Source: Chitinophaga niabensis
GTDB lineage: Bacteria > Bacteroidota > Bacteroidia > Chitinophagales > Chitinophagaceae
DNA length: 64,000 bases
Assembly: GCA_017849435.1 (NCBI GenBank)
Contig: JAFIGY010000002.1
Location: 124,001-188,000, forward strand
Direction of reading: 5' to 3'
Part shown: piece by piece, positions 24,972 through 34,480 of the stretch
How the letters are laid out: the number at the start of each line of letters is the position of its first letter
How positions within the stretch are numbered: position 1 is the first letter of the stretch
Program-made: the position numbers and the translations under genes
The notes under the pieces: model-generated
What the model was told of the DNA's origin: nothing
Database searches by the model: none
What the model saw: the letters and a program-made list of their open reading frames with translations, nothing else

Positions 24972-27641
24972 ATGAGTTTCAAGCTAATTGGCAGCATCGC
25001 TACCTTTTCCGGTAGCCTTTGTCTGCTGGGATGTATGTTGACAGGCACTGCGATGGCACAGCAAACCCCGTCTAACAAAGACACGGAAACGGGTACCATC
25101 AGCGGGAAGGTAATACAGTCCGGTAACAAGGAACCTATTCCCTTTGCTACCGTGGCCTTGCTGAATGAAGACGATTCAACAGTTGTCAACGGCGTTGCCG
25201 CTGATGAGAAAGGCGTTTTTGTACTCAAACCCATACCCTATGGCAGCTACTTACTCAAAATAGGCACCATGGGCTTTGCCCCTCACTACCGGAAAGTAAA
25301 GCCCAGCGCCGAACGCCCCCACTGGGAGCTCGGTACGATCCTCATGGAAACCGGCACCCGTACCCTCAAAGAAGTGAATGTGGTGGGACAGAAGAAAATG
25401 TTCACCATGAATAAGGACAGTATCGTCTTTACCCCGGATGAGAACTTCCTTCCGGGAGGTACCGGAATGGAGTTATTAGAATATGTGCCCGGAATTACAA
25501 TCGATGCCAATAATAATATTACCATGGAAGGGAAGGATCGTGTGAAGTTTTATGTGGATGATAAACCCATTGCCCTCACCGGTATGGACGCCAACAGCTA
25601 CCTGAACAACTTGCCCTCCTTTATGATCGAGCGGATTGAAGTGCTCAAAGTACCGCCCGATCCGGTGGAGGCGGAGCAGGCGCTTGTAGAAGGCCGCACC
25701 AACATCCGTTACATCAACATCATTACGCGTAAGATCCAGTTCCGTGGCTATTCCGCCGCTTTCACCGCGGGGATGGACAGTCGCCGCAACCTGAACGCCA
25801 AGATGCGGTATAACCTCAATCTGGCGCCTTTCCAGGTTACCTATTTCAACAATGGCGTGTATAATTCAGACAGTAGCTACCTGACCCGCAAGAACTTTCC
25901 GAAATCCGGCGTGGGGGATACCACTTTCCTGGATCAGAAAAACTTCCGCACTTCCTACAACTTCAACCACAACCTCAACGGGCGGTACGAGCTCAAGATC
26001 ACGGAAAAGGAAAAGCTCCGCGGCTCCGTAACCCTTGGCTGGACGGGCGATGGCAGCAATGGGGAAAACAGCAGCGTTTACAGCAACAAGCTGCACGCCC
26101 CCACAATGGTCAAAAATCAGGAAAACATCAATCGCCGTGGCGGCTACAGGGCCGTTACGGACTGGAACTATATCAAGGAATACGAAAACCCGGAGAAAAA
26201 AGTGGAAGCCGGTTTCAACTTTACGAAGAATAACGGGACCGGCTATGGGAACAATGATTATTTCTATACAATGACGAACGATACTTCCCTGCAGCGCAAC
26301 AAACGCCGCAACGGGAACTTTAGCACGCGTTCGTTCTTCCACTTCCGGCAGCCCCTGCAGGCCGGCAAATACTATGACCTGAGCGCCAGCATGGACCTTA
26401 GTGGAGGCAATAACCTGAACCTGGCCACCCGCAGGAATGTGAATGATCATGAATTACTGCCGGCCCCCAGGCTTTCCACGGATTATACCGATTTTAACCA
26501 GAACTACGCAGTGAATGCTTCCGTGGGCAAACGCAGCCGTACGTTCGGGTATAATGTCACCGGGCGTTTGAGCTATGCAGGTAACCATTCCGAAGAAACG
26601 TATGCCGGCAACCGCTTCAATAATGAAACCTACGAGATCAGAAGCTCGATGGGCATCAATTACAGCCCCTGGAAGAAACATATGCTGAACGTACGTTTCA
26701 ATCCCGGTGTGCAGTTCTTTAACCAGATGGCCCTCCTGGATTCCCTGAAAAACCGCGTACCCTTCAAGTACACGAATTTCTCTCCCGGCGTCAATCTGCA
26801 ATATGATTACGGACAGCAACAACTGGTCTTCAACTTCAACCGGAATATGGACCGGCCCACGCCGGACCAGCTGAATCCTTATGTGAACACGGCGGACAGC
26901 TTCAATATTCGGATGGGGAACCCGAACCTTCGCCCTTCCTTCACAAAGGATTATCGCATGGAATATACGCTGCAATACAAAACCAACCAGCTGAAAGCCG
27001 GACTGGAAATGCAGGATGCCAGTGATATCATTTCCCGCTACACCAAAGTGGAGCAGGTGAACAATGTAGCCATCACCACCAGTTCTTTCGTGAACCTGGC
27101 CAGCCGCCAGGACAGGAACGCTTACATCACCCTGAACTCTTATTTCTTCAAGGCTATCCAGAATAATAAAGGCGCCATCAATATGAACGTCAGCGGTGGT
27201 GTGCGTTATTACAATACCATCACAGACGGCGGAGAAGAAGGGAAAGATGCGGTGAGCGCGAAATTTGCGCATGTGGAAGGATGGACGTCTCACCTCACCG
27301 TCTGGGCTGCGTACCGGATCAGGGTGTTCTCCATTTCTGTGAACGGAAGGTATAACGGTCCCCGTTACTATGCTCAAGGCAAAACCGAGGCCCGTTTCAA
27401 CAGCGGATTACGCGGACAGGTGAACCTCTTCAAACGCAAAATGAACGTGGCCTTCACCTTAGAAAACCTCTTCGGGTCTTCCGTGCGCAATGCATACGAG
27501 CTCACATCCACCTACGAGCAGTTCTCCAACAACCGCAAGAATGTGCGGTATTTCAGCCTGAACATTACGTACAACATCCGCAAGTTCACCAAGCTGGGCA
27601 AAAAAGGACCGAAAGATTTCGAGAAGGAAGAGCCGATGTAA
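24972..27641 (+). CDS. TonB-receptor-like outer-membrane barrel protein
   Basis: An 889-residue outer-membrane protein. A signal segment (about residues 1-30, ending AMAQQ) is followed by a carboxypeptidase-regulatory-like domain (about 40-125, GTISGKVIQSGNKEPIPFATVAL), a plug-like domain (about 140-245, with LEYVPGITIDANNNITMEGKD) and a long C-terminal barrel rich in aromatic beta-strands. It fits the OMP_b-brl_3 type of TonB-dependent-receptor relatives in Bacteroidota rather than SusC. It follows a LytS/LytTR pair, a common arrangement in which the pair controls the barrel protein. The cargo is unknown. The stop abuts the converging DUF58 gene. Confidence 0.85.
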   Translation: MSFKLIGSIATFSGSLCLLGCMLTGTAMAQQTPSNKDTETGTISGKVIQSGNKEPIPFATVALLNEDDSTVVNGVAADEKGVFVLKPIPYGSYLLKIGTMGFAPHYRKVKPSAERPHWELGTILMETGTRTLKEVNVVGQKKMFTMNKDSIVFTPDENFLPGGTGMELLEYVPGITIDANNNITMEGKDRVKFYVDDKPIALTGMDANSYLNNLPSFMIERIEVLKVPPDPVEAEQALVEGRTNIRYINIITRKIQFRGYSAAFTAGMDSRRNLNAKMRYNLNLAPFQVTYFNNGVYNSDSSYLTRKNFPKSGVGDTTFLDQKNFRTSYNFNHNLNGRYELKITEKEKLRGSVTLGWTGDGSNGENSSVYSNKLHAPTMVKNQENINRRGGYRAVTDWNYIKEYENPEKKVEAGFNFTKNNGTGYGNNDYFYTMTNDTSLQRNKRRNGNFSTRSFFHFRQPLQAGKYYDLSASMDLSGGNNLNLATRRNVNDHELLPAPRLSTDYTDFNQNYAVNASVGKRSRTFGYNVTGRLSYAGNHSEETYAGNRFNNETYEIRSSMGINYSPWKKHMLNVRFNPGVQFFNQMALLDSLKNRVPFKYTNFSPGVNLQYDYGQQQLVFNFNRNMDRPTPDQLNPYVNTADSFNIRMGNPNLRPSFTKDYRMEYTLQYKTNQLKAGLEMQDASDIISRYTKVEQVNNVAITTSSFVNLASRQDRNAYITLNSYFFKAIQNNKGAINMNVSGGVRYYNTITDGGEEGKDAVSAKFAHVEGWTSHLTVWAAYRIRVFSISVNGRYNGPRYYAQGKTEARFNSGLRGQVNLFKRKMNVAFTLENLFGSSVRNAYELTSTYEQFSNNRKNVRYFSLNITYNIRKFTKLGKKGPKDFEKEEPM

Positions 27642-28976
27642 TCAGGCCAGCATGCGGGATTTTAATTCCAGGTATTTGTTCACTACATCCACCGTCAGGT
27701 GTTCCGGCGTGGAGAGCAGGGACATGATCCCGTGTTGCGCCAGCTCCCGGACGATCTGTTTTTTCTCATGCGCAAACTTCTGTGCGATCACCTGTATGTA
27801 GATATCTTCCACGGTGGCAGCCTGCTCTTCGTTCAGTTTTTTGATTTCCGTATTTTCGAAGAACACCACCAGCAGCAAATGGTATCTGGCCAGCTGGCGG
27901 AGATAGGGAAGCTGTCGCTGGAGGCCGGAAGCGGATTCAAAATTGGTAAAAAGGATGAGGAGGGAGCGTTGGGAGAAGGAGGCCCGCAACTGTACACCCA
28001 GTCTTTCATAATCGCTTTCCATCCATTCTGTTCGCTGGGCGTAAAGCATATCCAGTATCTTGTTCAGCTGTACCTTCTTGTTGGAAGCCGGGAGTATTTC
28101 TGCATCCGGACCGGTGAAAGTGACCAAACCCGCTTTATCTCCCTTATGCAGCGCCACATTGCTGAACACCAGCGTGGCGTTGATCGCATAATCGAGCAGG
28201 GTAAGCCCGTTGAACGGCATCTTCATATTCCGTCCTTTATCGATCACACAATATACCTGCTGCGATTTTTCTTCCGTAAAATTATTGACCATCAGATTGC
28301 CGCGGCGCGCCGTGGCTTTCCAGTTCAGCGTACGTACATCGTCGCCGCGGGTATATTCCTTAATGTGATCAAATTCCATGCTGTGGCCAATCACCCGCTT
28401 ACGATGCACACCTATCTCATTCAGCTTATGATGAAAGGAATACAGTTCATAATGCCGCATCTGTAAATAAGATGGATAGACTTTCACTTCCTGCGGACTG
28501 TTGAAAGTATAACGCCGCTTTACGAGACCGAAGGCTGTATGAACAAACACATGTATGCTCCCGAATTGATACGCCCCTCTTTCCACCGGGCGAAGCTGAT
28601 AATGGAACACTTCCTGCACCCGGCTTTTGAGAAAGTCTTTTATCAGGAAATCCCGTCGCTGGAACTGAAAAGGCAGCTCATCCACTACGCTGATCCACAC
28701 GGGGAAAGGATACCGGTTTTCTACCCGGAGGCTTACATCATTCAGATCCCCATTGCTGAAACGCTCTCCGACTTTACGTTCAGCCTGCATTGCACGACCG
28801 GGGAGGTAGAGCAGTGCAAAATCCAGCAGTAAAAGTCCCAGCAGGGAAACCAATGCAAAAATGGAAACCTGGTACAATACCGGCACAAAGAACGATATGA
28901 CGAACAGCATGATCACCGTACCCATGGCGAGGTACAGCCGGATATGAAAGAAAAGCGAGCGGTAAAATGTTTTCAT
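27642..28976 (-). CDS. DUF58 protein (MoxR-associated, vWA-like)
   Basis: A 444-residue protein with two N-terminal membrane helices (about residues 10-60), then a cytosolic region with the DUF58 core: EFDHIKEYTRGDDVRTLNWKATARRG. A von Willebrand A-like half follows (YCVIDKGRNMKMPFNGLTLLDYAIN). It is last in a five-gene leftward operon behind the MoxR ATPase (10 bp gap). MoxR/DUF58 pairs act as a chaperone-like system for envelope or metal-dependent complexes; the client here is unknown. Confidence 0.9.
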   Translation of the reverse strand: MKTFYRSLFFHIRLYLAMGTVIMLFVISFFVPVLYQVSIFALVSLLGLLLLDFALLYLPGRAMQAERKVGERFSNGDLNDVSLRVENRYPFPVWISVVDELPFQFQRRDFLIKDFLKSRVQEVFHYQLRPVERGAYQFGSIHVFVHTAFGLVKRRYTFNSPQEVKVYPSYLQMRHYELYSFHHKLNEIGVHRKRVIGHSMEFDHIKEYTRGDDVRTLNWKATARRGNLMVNNFTEEKSQQVYCVIDKGRNMKMPFNGLTLLDYAINATLVFSNVALHKGDKAGLVTFTGPDAEILPASNKKVQLNKILDMLYAQRTEWMESDYERLGVQLRASFSQRSLLILFTNFESASGLQRQLPYLRQLARYHLLLVVFFENTEIKKLNEEQAATVEDIYIQVIAQKFAHEKKQIVRELAQHGIMSLLSTPEHLTVDVVNKYLELKSRMLA

Positions 28977-28986
28977 GACCCTGTTG

Positions 28987-29967
28987 TTAGCGCGGTACTT
29001 CCACAGCTTTCAATATTTCTGCAATGATATCGTCCGGTGTAATGCCCTCCATTTCGCGCTCCGGAGTGAGCATAATGCGATGACGGAGGATATGCGGCAG
29101 CACATATACGATGTCATCTGGTGTTACAAAATCCCGGTCATGCATCACCGCGATCGCTTTGGCGCAATTCATCACGGCAATGGATGCACGGGGAGAAGCG
29201 CCGAGGTAGATACTGGGATTCATACGGGTTTCGTTCACGAGCGTAGCAATATATTGCAGCAGCTTTTCTTCGAGCAATACTTTCCGTACCTGTTCCTGTA
29301 AATGCCGGATGGCTGGTCCGTTCAGCACCTTGTTCACCTGGCTCGTCAACGCCTGCCCGCTCCCCTGAAGGTTAGCCGCCTGCAGAATGGCCACTTCTTC
29401 CTGTAGCGCCGGGTATTTCACTTCTATTTTGAAGAGGAAACGGTCCAGCTGCGCTTCCGGCAACCGGTACGTACCTTCCTGCTCTATCGGGTTCTGTGTG
29501 GCTACTACCATGAACGGTTGATCCAGCTGATAGGTAATGCCGTCATTCGTGATCTGCCTTTCTTCCATCACCTCGAACAGGGCCGCCTGTGTTTTGGCCG
29601 GGGCGCGGTTGATCTCATCTATCAGAACGATATTACCGAAGATGGGGCCTTTTTTGTATTCGAATTCTTTGCTTTGCGGGTTGAAGATAGAAGTGCCCAG
29701 CACATCCGCGGGCATCAGGTCCGGCGTGAACTGAATGCGTGAGAAGCGGGCATCGATGGAGGCAGCGAGTAATTTGGCGGCAAGGGTTTTCGCCACGCCC
29801 GGCACTCCTTCTATCAGGATGTGGCCATTCGCCAAAAGGCCCGCCACCAGCAGATCGGTCATCTGCTGCTGCCCTACGATCACCTTCGCGATCTCTGCCT
29901 TTACCGCCGCAATGGATGTTTGCAGGGCGGCCAGGTCCGTGCGGGGTTCAAAAGTGTTGACTTCCAT
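28987..29967 (-). CDS. MoxR-family AAA+ ATPase
   Basis: A 326-residue cytosolic ATPase of normal MoxR length. Walker A is EGVPGVAKTLAAK, Walker B is NIVLIDEINRAP, and sensor motifs appear around VATQNPIEQEGTYRLPEAQLDRF. The lid domain includes YLGASPRASIAVMNCAKA. MoxR ATPases remodel or assemble partners, usually vWA proteins, and the DUF58 protein encoded next is the expected partner. The start ATG shares one base with the upstream gene's stop (TAATG), indicating translational coupling. Confidence 0.95.
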   Translation of the reverse strand: MEVNTFEPRTDLAALQTSIAAVKAEIAKVIVGQQQMTDLLVAGLLANGHILIEGVPGVAKTLAAKLLAASIDARFSRIQFTPDLMPADVLGTSIFNPQSKEFEYKKGPIFGNIVLIDEINRAPAKTQAALFEVMEERQITNDGITYQLDQPFMVVATQNPIEQEGTYRLPEAQLDRFLFKIEVKYPALQEEVAILQAANLQGSGQALTSQVNKVLNGPAIRHLQEQVRKVLLEEKLLQYIATLVNETRMNPSIYLGASPRASIAVMNCAKAIAVMHDRDFVTPDDIVYVLPHILRHRIMLTPEREMEGITPDDIIAEILKAVEVPR

Positions 29968-31217
29968 TAGTTCGCTTTTAAATAGAATTGATAGATACTG
30001 TTATAAAAATGCTGCAATTCCTCGTCACTAACGTTATCGGATAAACGCAATGTGTGTACCTGCGCGATCATCTCCGCGACTGCTTCCTGCGGGTGGCCGG
30101 ACTTCCGGGCCAGCATTGTCACGAATTGCTGATCCAGCCGGCTGGTGTTCAGGAAATAATTATTCCGGATATATTCCAGCAGGTGCTGGATCATCTTTTG
30201 GGCGAGGTTACCATTATGATGATGCAGGTAATAGAGGCGGCCCAGCGTTTCCGCAAAGTCCAGCGAAGTATTGGCCAGCGCCGGCTTTGGCGGGATGAGG
30301 CGTTGGCGCCTTTTCCCTTCGAAAAGCACATACAACAAAAGCAATAATACCGCCAGCCACAACGCCCACCGGAGGGGTGGATGGCGTAGCAACACCTGCC
30401 AGCTGGAAAAATCGCCCTGCTGCGGCGAGGTTTGGTATTTGTAATATTCATCCCAGTAGATCTGGGAAGGGAATTGTTGCATATAGGCCATCTGGTGTTC
30501 CAGCGCCTTGATGTTGTTCTTCTCCAGGAGGAAGGTGTTGGTCCAGACCGCGGGATTCAGCAATACGAAAAGCTGTCCGTTCCCCACATTGACCCGGAAG
30601 AAATTGGGCTCATGCTTCTCATTGGTGCCAAGAATAGTGGTAACGGCAGTGTCCGCATAGTCGAGGGAATACTGGTTCACCGGCCCGCGGCTTGTAAAGA
30701 GTGTGTCCGGCGCAAAGTGCGCATTACTGAAGGATTGCCAGGCCGTTCCGATCTCGGCAGGCTCCGTTCTCAGGAGGAGGTTAGGATGGAAGTGCGATAT
30801 TTTCGTTTTGAAATTGAATGAACTTTCCAGCAGGGAGTCCGTTTTTTCCAATACGAGGAACAGCTGGTTACCGAAGCGGACGAAGTTGTACATCGCATTC
30901 ACGTCATCCTGCGTTACGAACAGGTTTTTCGTGATGAGGAAATAGTGTGTACTTCCCTCCATAAAACCGCCGTTCTTCACATATGTTTTTGCAAAGGGCT
31001 TTGTGATAACCTTCGGTTTGGTACCGTCAAAGTAATGTTCCAGCAGTTTAAAAGGCACGTAACTGCCATAGGGGTTCTTATCCCGGCTGCTGTAAGTGAT
31101 ATGCCGTGCTGCGTACAGATCTTCCTTTCCTCCGGACTGGCTCAGGCCGCCGGCCACCAGCAGGAAGATAATGCCTGCTATCAACACCGAGATCGCTATG
31201 ATGATGGCTGTTCGCAC
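29967..31217 (-). CDS. DUF4350-type membrane protein of the MoxR operon
   Basis: A 416-residue protein starting with a GTG (31217), as no ATG is nearby. An N-terminal membrane helix (IIIAISVLIAGIIFLLVAGG) is followed by an extracytoplasmic domain with DKNPYGSYVPFKLLEHYF, typical of DUF4350. A second helix near residue 290 (WALWLAVLLLLLYVLFEGKR) precedes a cytosolic helical tail. Its position between the DUF4129 and MoxR genes matches the conserved operon. The molecular function is unknown. Confidence 0.8.
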   Translation of the reverse strand: MRTAIIIAISVLIAGIIFLLVAGGLSQSGGKEDLYAARHITYSSRDKNPYGSYVPFKLLEHYFDGTKPKVITKPFAKTYVKNGGFMEGSTHYFLITKNLFVTQDDVNAMYNFVRFGNQLFLVLEKTDSLLESSFNFKTKISHFHPNLLLRTEPAEIGTAWQSFSNAHFAPDTLFTSRGPVNQYSLDYADTAVTTILGTNEKHEPNFFRVNVGNGQLFVLLNPAVWTNTFLLEKNNIKALEHQMAYMQQFPSQIYWDEYYKYQTSPQQGDFSSWQVLLRHPPLRWALWLAVLLLLLYVLFEGKRRQRLIPPKPALANTSLDFAETLGRLYYLHHHNGNLAQKMIQHLLEYIRNNYFLNTSRLDQQFVTMLARKSGHPQEAVAEMIAQVHTLRLSDNVSDEELQHFYNSIYQFYLKAN

Positions 31218-31227
31218 GGGTATTATC

Positions 31228-32112
31228 TTATCTTAACGTGTTTTTAAAATCCAGGAATTGCTCATTCAGCCGGGAGAATTGCGCGTTGTTCAGCGGTGCC
31301 TTTCCATACCATACATATTCGTAATGCAGGGTGAGTGCGGCAAAGGGTTTATGAAAGGCGGTGGTGGATAATTCGCGGAGATAATCCATATTCGTTTTAT
31401 CCTTTCCGGGTGCGATCAGCTGCTTGCCTTCCAACAGCTGTAATGCCTGCAGGTAGCGCATTCTAACGGCCTCGCGCAAGTTGCCGGCTGTGATGGCTTC
31501 CCGGGCGAGGGCTTCGTAATTAAGCGGTCCATGTGACAGGATACCATCCTCGTCTGCAGTTGCCTGTTGACGGGAACGGCGACGGAAAACGGGGATATCG
31601 TTCCTGCTGGCAAACAGGATGATGGCAGCGAGCAGAATAGCGCCAAGCAGGCAGAAGAAGATGATACGGATCACCCGGATGTTCGCTATCACCCACTGTC
31701 CCAACCGCTGCATCCAATTGTTCTCATCAGATGCGGCCATTCGTTTGTTATACTGAAGGGCCTCCATGCCCCGCAGTTTCTTCAGGGCATCCGCCGGGGT
31801 TTCCCGCGGAGAAAGCCTTCCCTGCGCACTTTCATTCCACTCCCCGGGTTTCTGTGCATCCCGGAAGGAATGGGATACCTCACCTGCTCGTATTTTCTCC
31901 TCGAGCGTTTTGTCAGATGCTGTGGTGCCGGAGACGACTGTCGGCGTTGTGTCCGCCTCCACCTGTTGAAAAGGAGGTTGGGCAGGAGTTCTCTGATCCG
32001 CTTCCGGTACATCCAGCTCCTTGCCGCTTTTGAGCAGCGAATCCTGTGCAAAGGTCTGTGTTCCGATCAGCAGAAAGGCGCCCAGCAAAAGAGAACTGCT
32101 TATCCTTTTCAT
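31228..32112 (-). CDS. DUF4129-domain membrane protein of the MoxR operon
   Basis: A 294-residue protein with a signal sequence (MKRISSSLLLGAFLLIGTQTFAQ), an extracytoplasmic low-complexity stretch, one membrane helix near residues 145-170 (IRIIFFCLLGAILLAAIILF), and a C-terminal DUF4129-like helical domain (RYLQALQLLEGKQLIAPGKDK ... YEYVWYG). DUF4129 proteins recur beside MoxR/DUF58 systems. The ATG overlaps the stop of the SpoIIM-like gene by 4 bp, indicating coupling. Function beyond the complex is unknown. Confidence 0.8.
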   Translation of the reverse strand: MKRISSSLLLGAFLLIGTQTFAQDSLLKSGKELDVPEADQRTPAQPPFQQVEADTTPTVVSGTTASDKTLEEKIRAGEVSHSFRDAQKPGEWNESAQGRLSPRETPADALKKLRGMEALQYNKRMAASDENNWMQRLGQWVIANIRVIRIIFFCLLGAILLAAIILFASRNDIPVFRRRSRQQATADEDGILSHGPLNYEALAREAITAGNLREAVRMRYLQALQLLEGKQLIAPGKDKTNMDYLRELSTTAFHKPFAALTLHYEYVWYGKAPLNNAQFSRLNEQFLDFKNTLR

Positions 32113-33095
32113 GCACGAACCGGTTTTATCAATTTACCATCTATATTCAGCCGATATCCCATTTTTTGCACACGGATAGGCCAGATCACAAAATATCCGA
32201 TGATGAAAACAAAGGATATCGCCAGGATGCCGATGCTGATATACACCGGCATGGCAGTGTGGCGCGTAACATAGCTTTCCAGAAAAGCTGCCACCAGGAA
32301 AAGGGGAATGAGTGCCACGATGATCTTCAATCCTTCCAATGCTCCTCTTTTCAGGGACTCTTTTCGTGTATACGTTCCCGGGAATAGCAGGCTGTTACCC
32401 ATGATCATTCCGGCCGTTCCGGCAATGATGATGGACGATATCTCGAGGGTACCATGTATCCAGATCACCAGTACTGACGCCCATCCCAGTCCCTTCGAGA
32501 AAAAGAAATACTGGAAAGAACCCAGCATAATGCCATTCTGCAGCAATATCCAAAGGGTACCTGCGGAAAAAGCGATTCCCATTACAAAGCAGAGCATGCT
32601 CACCTGAATATTATTGTAGGCAATGCGGAGCCACATGTAGAATGCATTCTGATCTTTATATACACCGAACGGATCCCCATTGCTGATGTTCTGCTCGGTC
32701 ATGTTCACATATTCATCACCCAGCACGCCCCGCACAAAAGTTTCGTCATGCGCGGCCGAGAAGGCGCCGATGATGCAGAACAACAAGAAATAGCAAAAAG
32801 TGAAGAGGAACAGCCGGTGGTGTTTACGTACCAGCAGGGGTAGCTGATAATAGAAGAAATTCCGGAAACGGCCGCTCTCTCCTTTGTGATTACGGTAAAT
32901 GCGCTGGAATATCCCGGCGGCAAGGCCGTTGATATATTGGGTCACTTTACTATGGCCGTAAAACGTTTTGGCATAAGCCAGATCGTCCAGCAATCCGGTA
33001 AAACGCTCCGCCATCTCATCCGGGTCTTCCGTGGGTTCCTGCTGGATCATCTTCCAGCGCTGCAAATTCTTTTTAATGAACGAAGATTCTCTCAT
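32109..33095 (-). CDS. SpoIIM-like (DUF95) membrane protein
   Basis: A 328-residue inner-membrane protein with a cytosolic N-terminal helical region (about residues 1-100) and five or six membrane helices. The family pattern is FYMWLRIAYNNIQVSMLCF, then VLVIWIHGTLEISSIIIAG, as in stage II sporulation protein M relatives. In non-sporulating Bacteroidota these lie next to MoxR, DUF58 and RDD genes, as here. It is first in the leftward operon; the RDD gene starts divergently 56 bp away. Confidence 0.85.
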   Translation of the reverse strand: MRESSFIKKNLQRWKMIQQEPTEDPDEMAERFTGLLDDLAYAKTFYGHSKVTQYINGLAAGIFQRIYRNHKGESGRFRNFFYYQLPLLVRKHHRLFLFTFCYFLLFCIIGAFSAAHDETFVRGVLGDEYVNMTEQNISNGDPFGVYKDQNAFYMWLRIAYNNIQVSMLCFVMGIAFSAGTLWILLQNGIMLGSFQYFFFSKGLGWASVLVIWIHGTLEISSIIIAGTAGMIMGNSLLFPGTYTRKESLKRGALEGLKIIVALIPLFLVAAFLESYVTRHTAMPVYISIGILAISFVFIIGYFVIWPIRVQKMGYRLNIDGKLIKPVRA

Positions 33096-33151
33096 TCGAT
33101 AGCGGAGATAAAAATACTGAATCGAAAATATAATAAATTTTAAATTTGTTT

Positions 33152-33940
33152 ATGCCCACTATTAAAATCCCCACTGCGTTCAATATCGATCTGGAGTTTG
33201 AGGCGGGCGACCTCGGCCGCCGGCTGGTCGCTTATATCATCGACCTGTTCATCCGGGCTGCTTATATCCTCCTGATGAGTCTCATTATTACCCGGAATAT
33301 TCCCGGCGGCAATACACAGGATATCCTGATACTTTTGCTCATCGTGCTGCCCATCGCTTTCTATTACCTGATCTCGGAATTGTTAATGAAAGGGCAAAGC
33401 CTCGGCAAACGGGCGATGGATTTGAAAGTAGTGAGCCTGATCGGCAACACCCCCAATACCAGCCAGATCCTGTTGAGATGGATGTTCCGCCTCGTGGAAT
33501 CTCCCCTGCTTACGCTTTCCCTCATTCTTGGCACCGTGGAATCCGCGTCCGCCTTAACCATACTGGTATCCCTGGCCATAGCCGTTCTTCCTGCCATCAT
33601 CGTTTTCCGCTCCCCTTACAACCAGCGCATCGGGGATCTGGCAGCGGGTACCATCATCGTACGCGGCAGGCAACGGCATTCGATAGAAGAAACGATTTTC
33701 CGGGAAATTGACCAAACGGATTATGTGCCGCAGTTCTCCCAAATCCTGCGGCTTTCAGATAAAGACCTCAGCAAGATCAAATCGGTACTGGATACCGCGA
33801 TCCGTACGGGTGACCAGAGTATGGCCGCACGCATTGCCGGACGCATCAAGGATGTGCTGCATATTGAGACCGATATGGACTCGATACTTTTCCTGGAGAC
33901 TTTGCTCAATGATTACAACTACCTGGTGACGCGGAAGTAA
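33152..33940 (+). CDS. RDD-family membrane protein (long form)
   Basis: A 262-residue protein. The frame opens at a TTG (33146), but the ATG at 33152 (MPTIKIPTAFNIDLEFEAGD) fits. The RDD signature is visible as LGRRLVAYIIDLFIRAAYILL and KGQSLGKRAMDLKVVS, with four membrane helices up to about residue 180 and a soluble helical tail. TAAATTTG at 33141-33148 matches the -7 box but sits so close to the ATG that the message would be leaderless. It is divergent from the SpoIIM-DUF58 operon, with which such RDD genes usually co-occur. Confidence 0.88.
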   Translation: MPTIKIPTAFNIDLEFEAGDLGRRLVAYIIDLFIRAAYILLMSLIITRNIPGGNTQDILILLLIVLPIAFYYLISELLMKGQSLGKRAMDLKVVSLIGNTPNTSQILLRWMFRLVESPLLTLSLILGTVESASALTILVSLAIAVLPAIIVFRSPYNQRIGDLAAGTIIVRGRQRHSIEETIFREIDQTDYVPQFSQILRLSDKDLSKIKSVLDTAIRTGDQSMAARIAGRIKDVLHIETDMDSILFLETLLNDYNYLVTRK

Positions 33941-33948
33941 AGTGCCGG

Positions 33949-34428
33949 TTACCGGGTCACTTTTACCACCTGCGTGCCGGTCCAGGCATCATGCCAGGGC
34001 GTACCGAACCCTGAAAACACTTCGAAGGGCACGATCCTGCAGAGACTGCGCTGGAAAAAATCCAGCCAGCCGGGAACGCTGCCATCTTTCCTCACCACTC
34101 TTGTTCCGGTGATATACTTTCCGGCAGAACGGCCTTTTGTGAGCCCTTCTATAGCCGTATAATAAAACAGGAAGAACGTATAATTGAAAGCAATGTAAAG
34201 TATTTTATCACCGGAGTCTTCGCTGTATACAAAAGCGAAAAAATCGGATCCGGCGCTTGTGATGATGGTAATCACAATTATCAGGAAGAGATAGTAAGCC
34301 ACAAAATCTATCAGGAGATTCAGGAAGCGGGCGCCGGTAGTGGCAGGTATAAAGTTGTTGATATCATTCAGCTCTTCAGACAGGCTGGCCAGCTGCTGTT
34401 GTTCGGTGTAGGGATCATTAACAGGCAT
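33949..34428 (-). CDS. RDD-family membrane protein (short form)
   Basis: A 159-residue protein with a charged N-terminus, two main hydrophobic segments (about residues 38-62 and 78-95) and the RDD motifs ARFLNLLIDFVAYYLFLI and KGRSAGKYITGTRVV. It converges on the longer RDD gene (stops 8 bp apart), so the two are not co-transcribed, and their similarity is only at family level. Function unknown; RDD proteins have been linked to transport. Confidence 0.85.
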   Translation of the reverse strand: MPVNDPYTEQQQLASLSEELNDINNFIPATTGARFLNLLIDFVAYYLFLIIVITIITSAGSDFFAFVYSEDSGDKILYIAFNYTFFLFYYTAIEGLTKGRSAGKYITGTRVVRKDGSVPGWLDFFQRSLCRIVPFEVFSGFGTPWHDAWTGTQVVKVTR

Positions 34429-34480
34429 AACAGGTAATTTTTATCAAGATAATGATCCTTCGGTTGGAAAGCAATCCCTA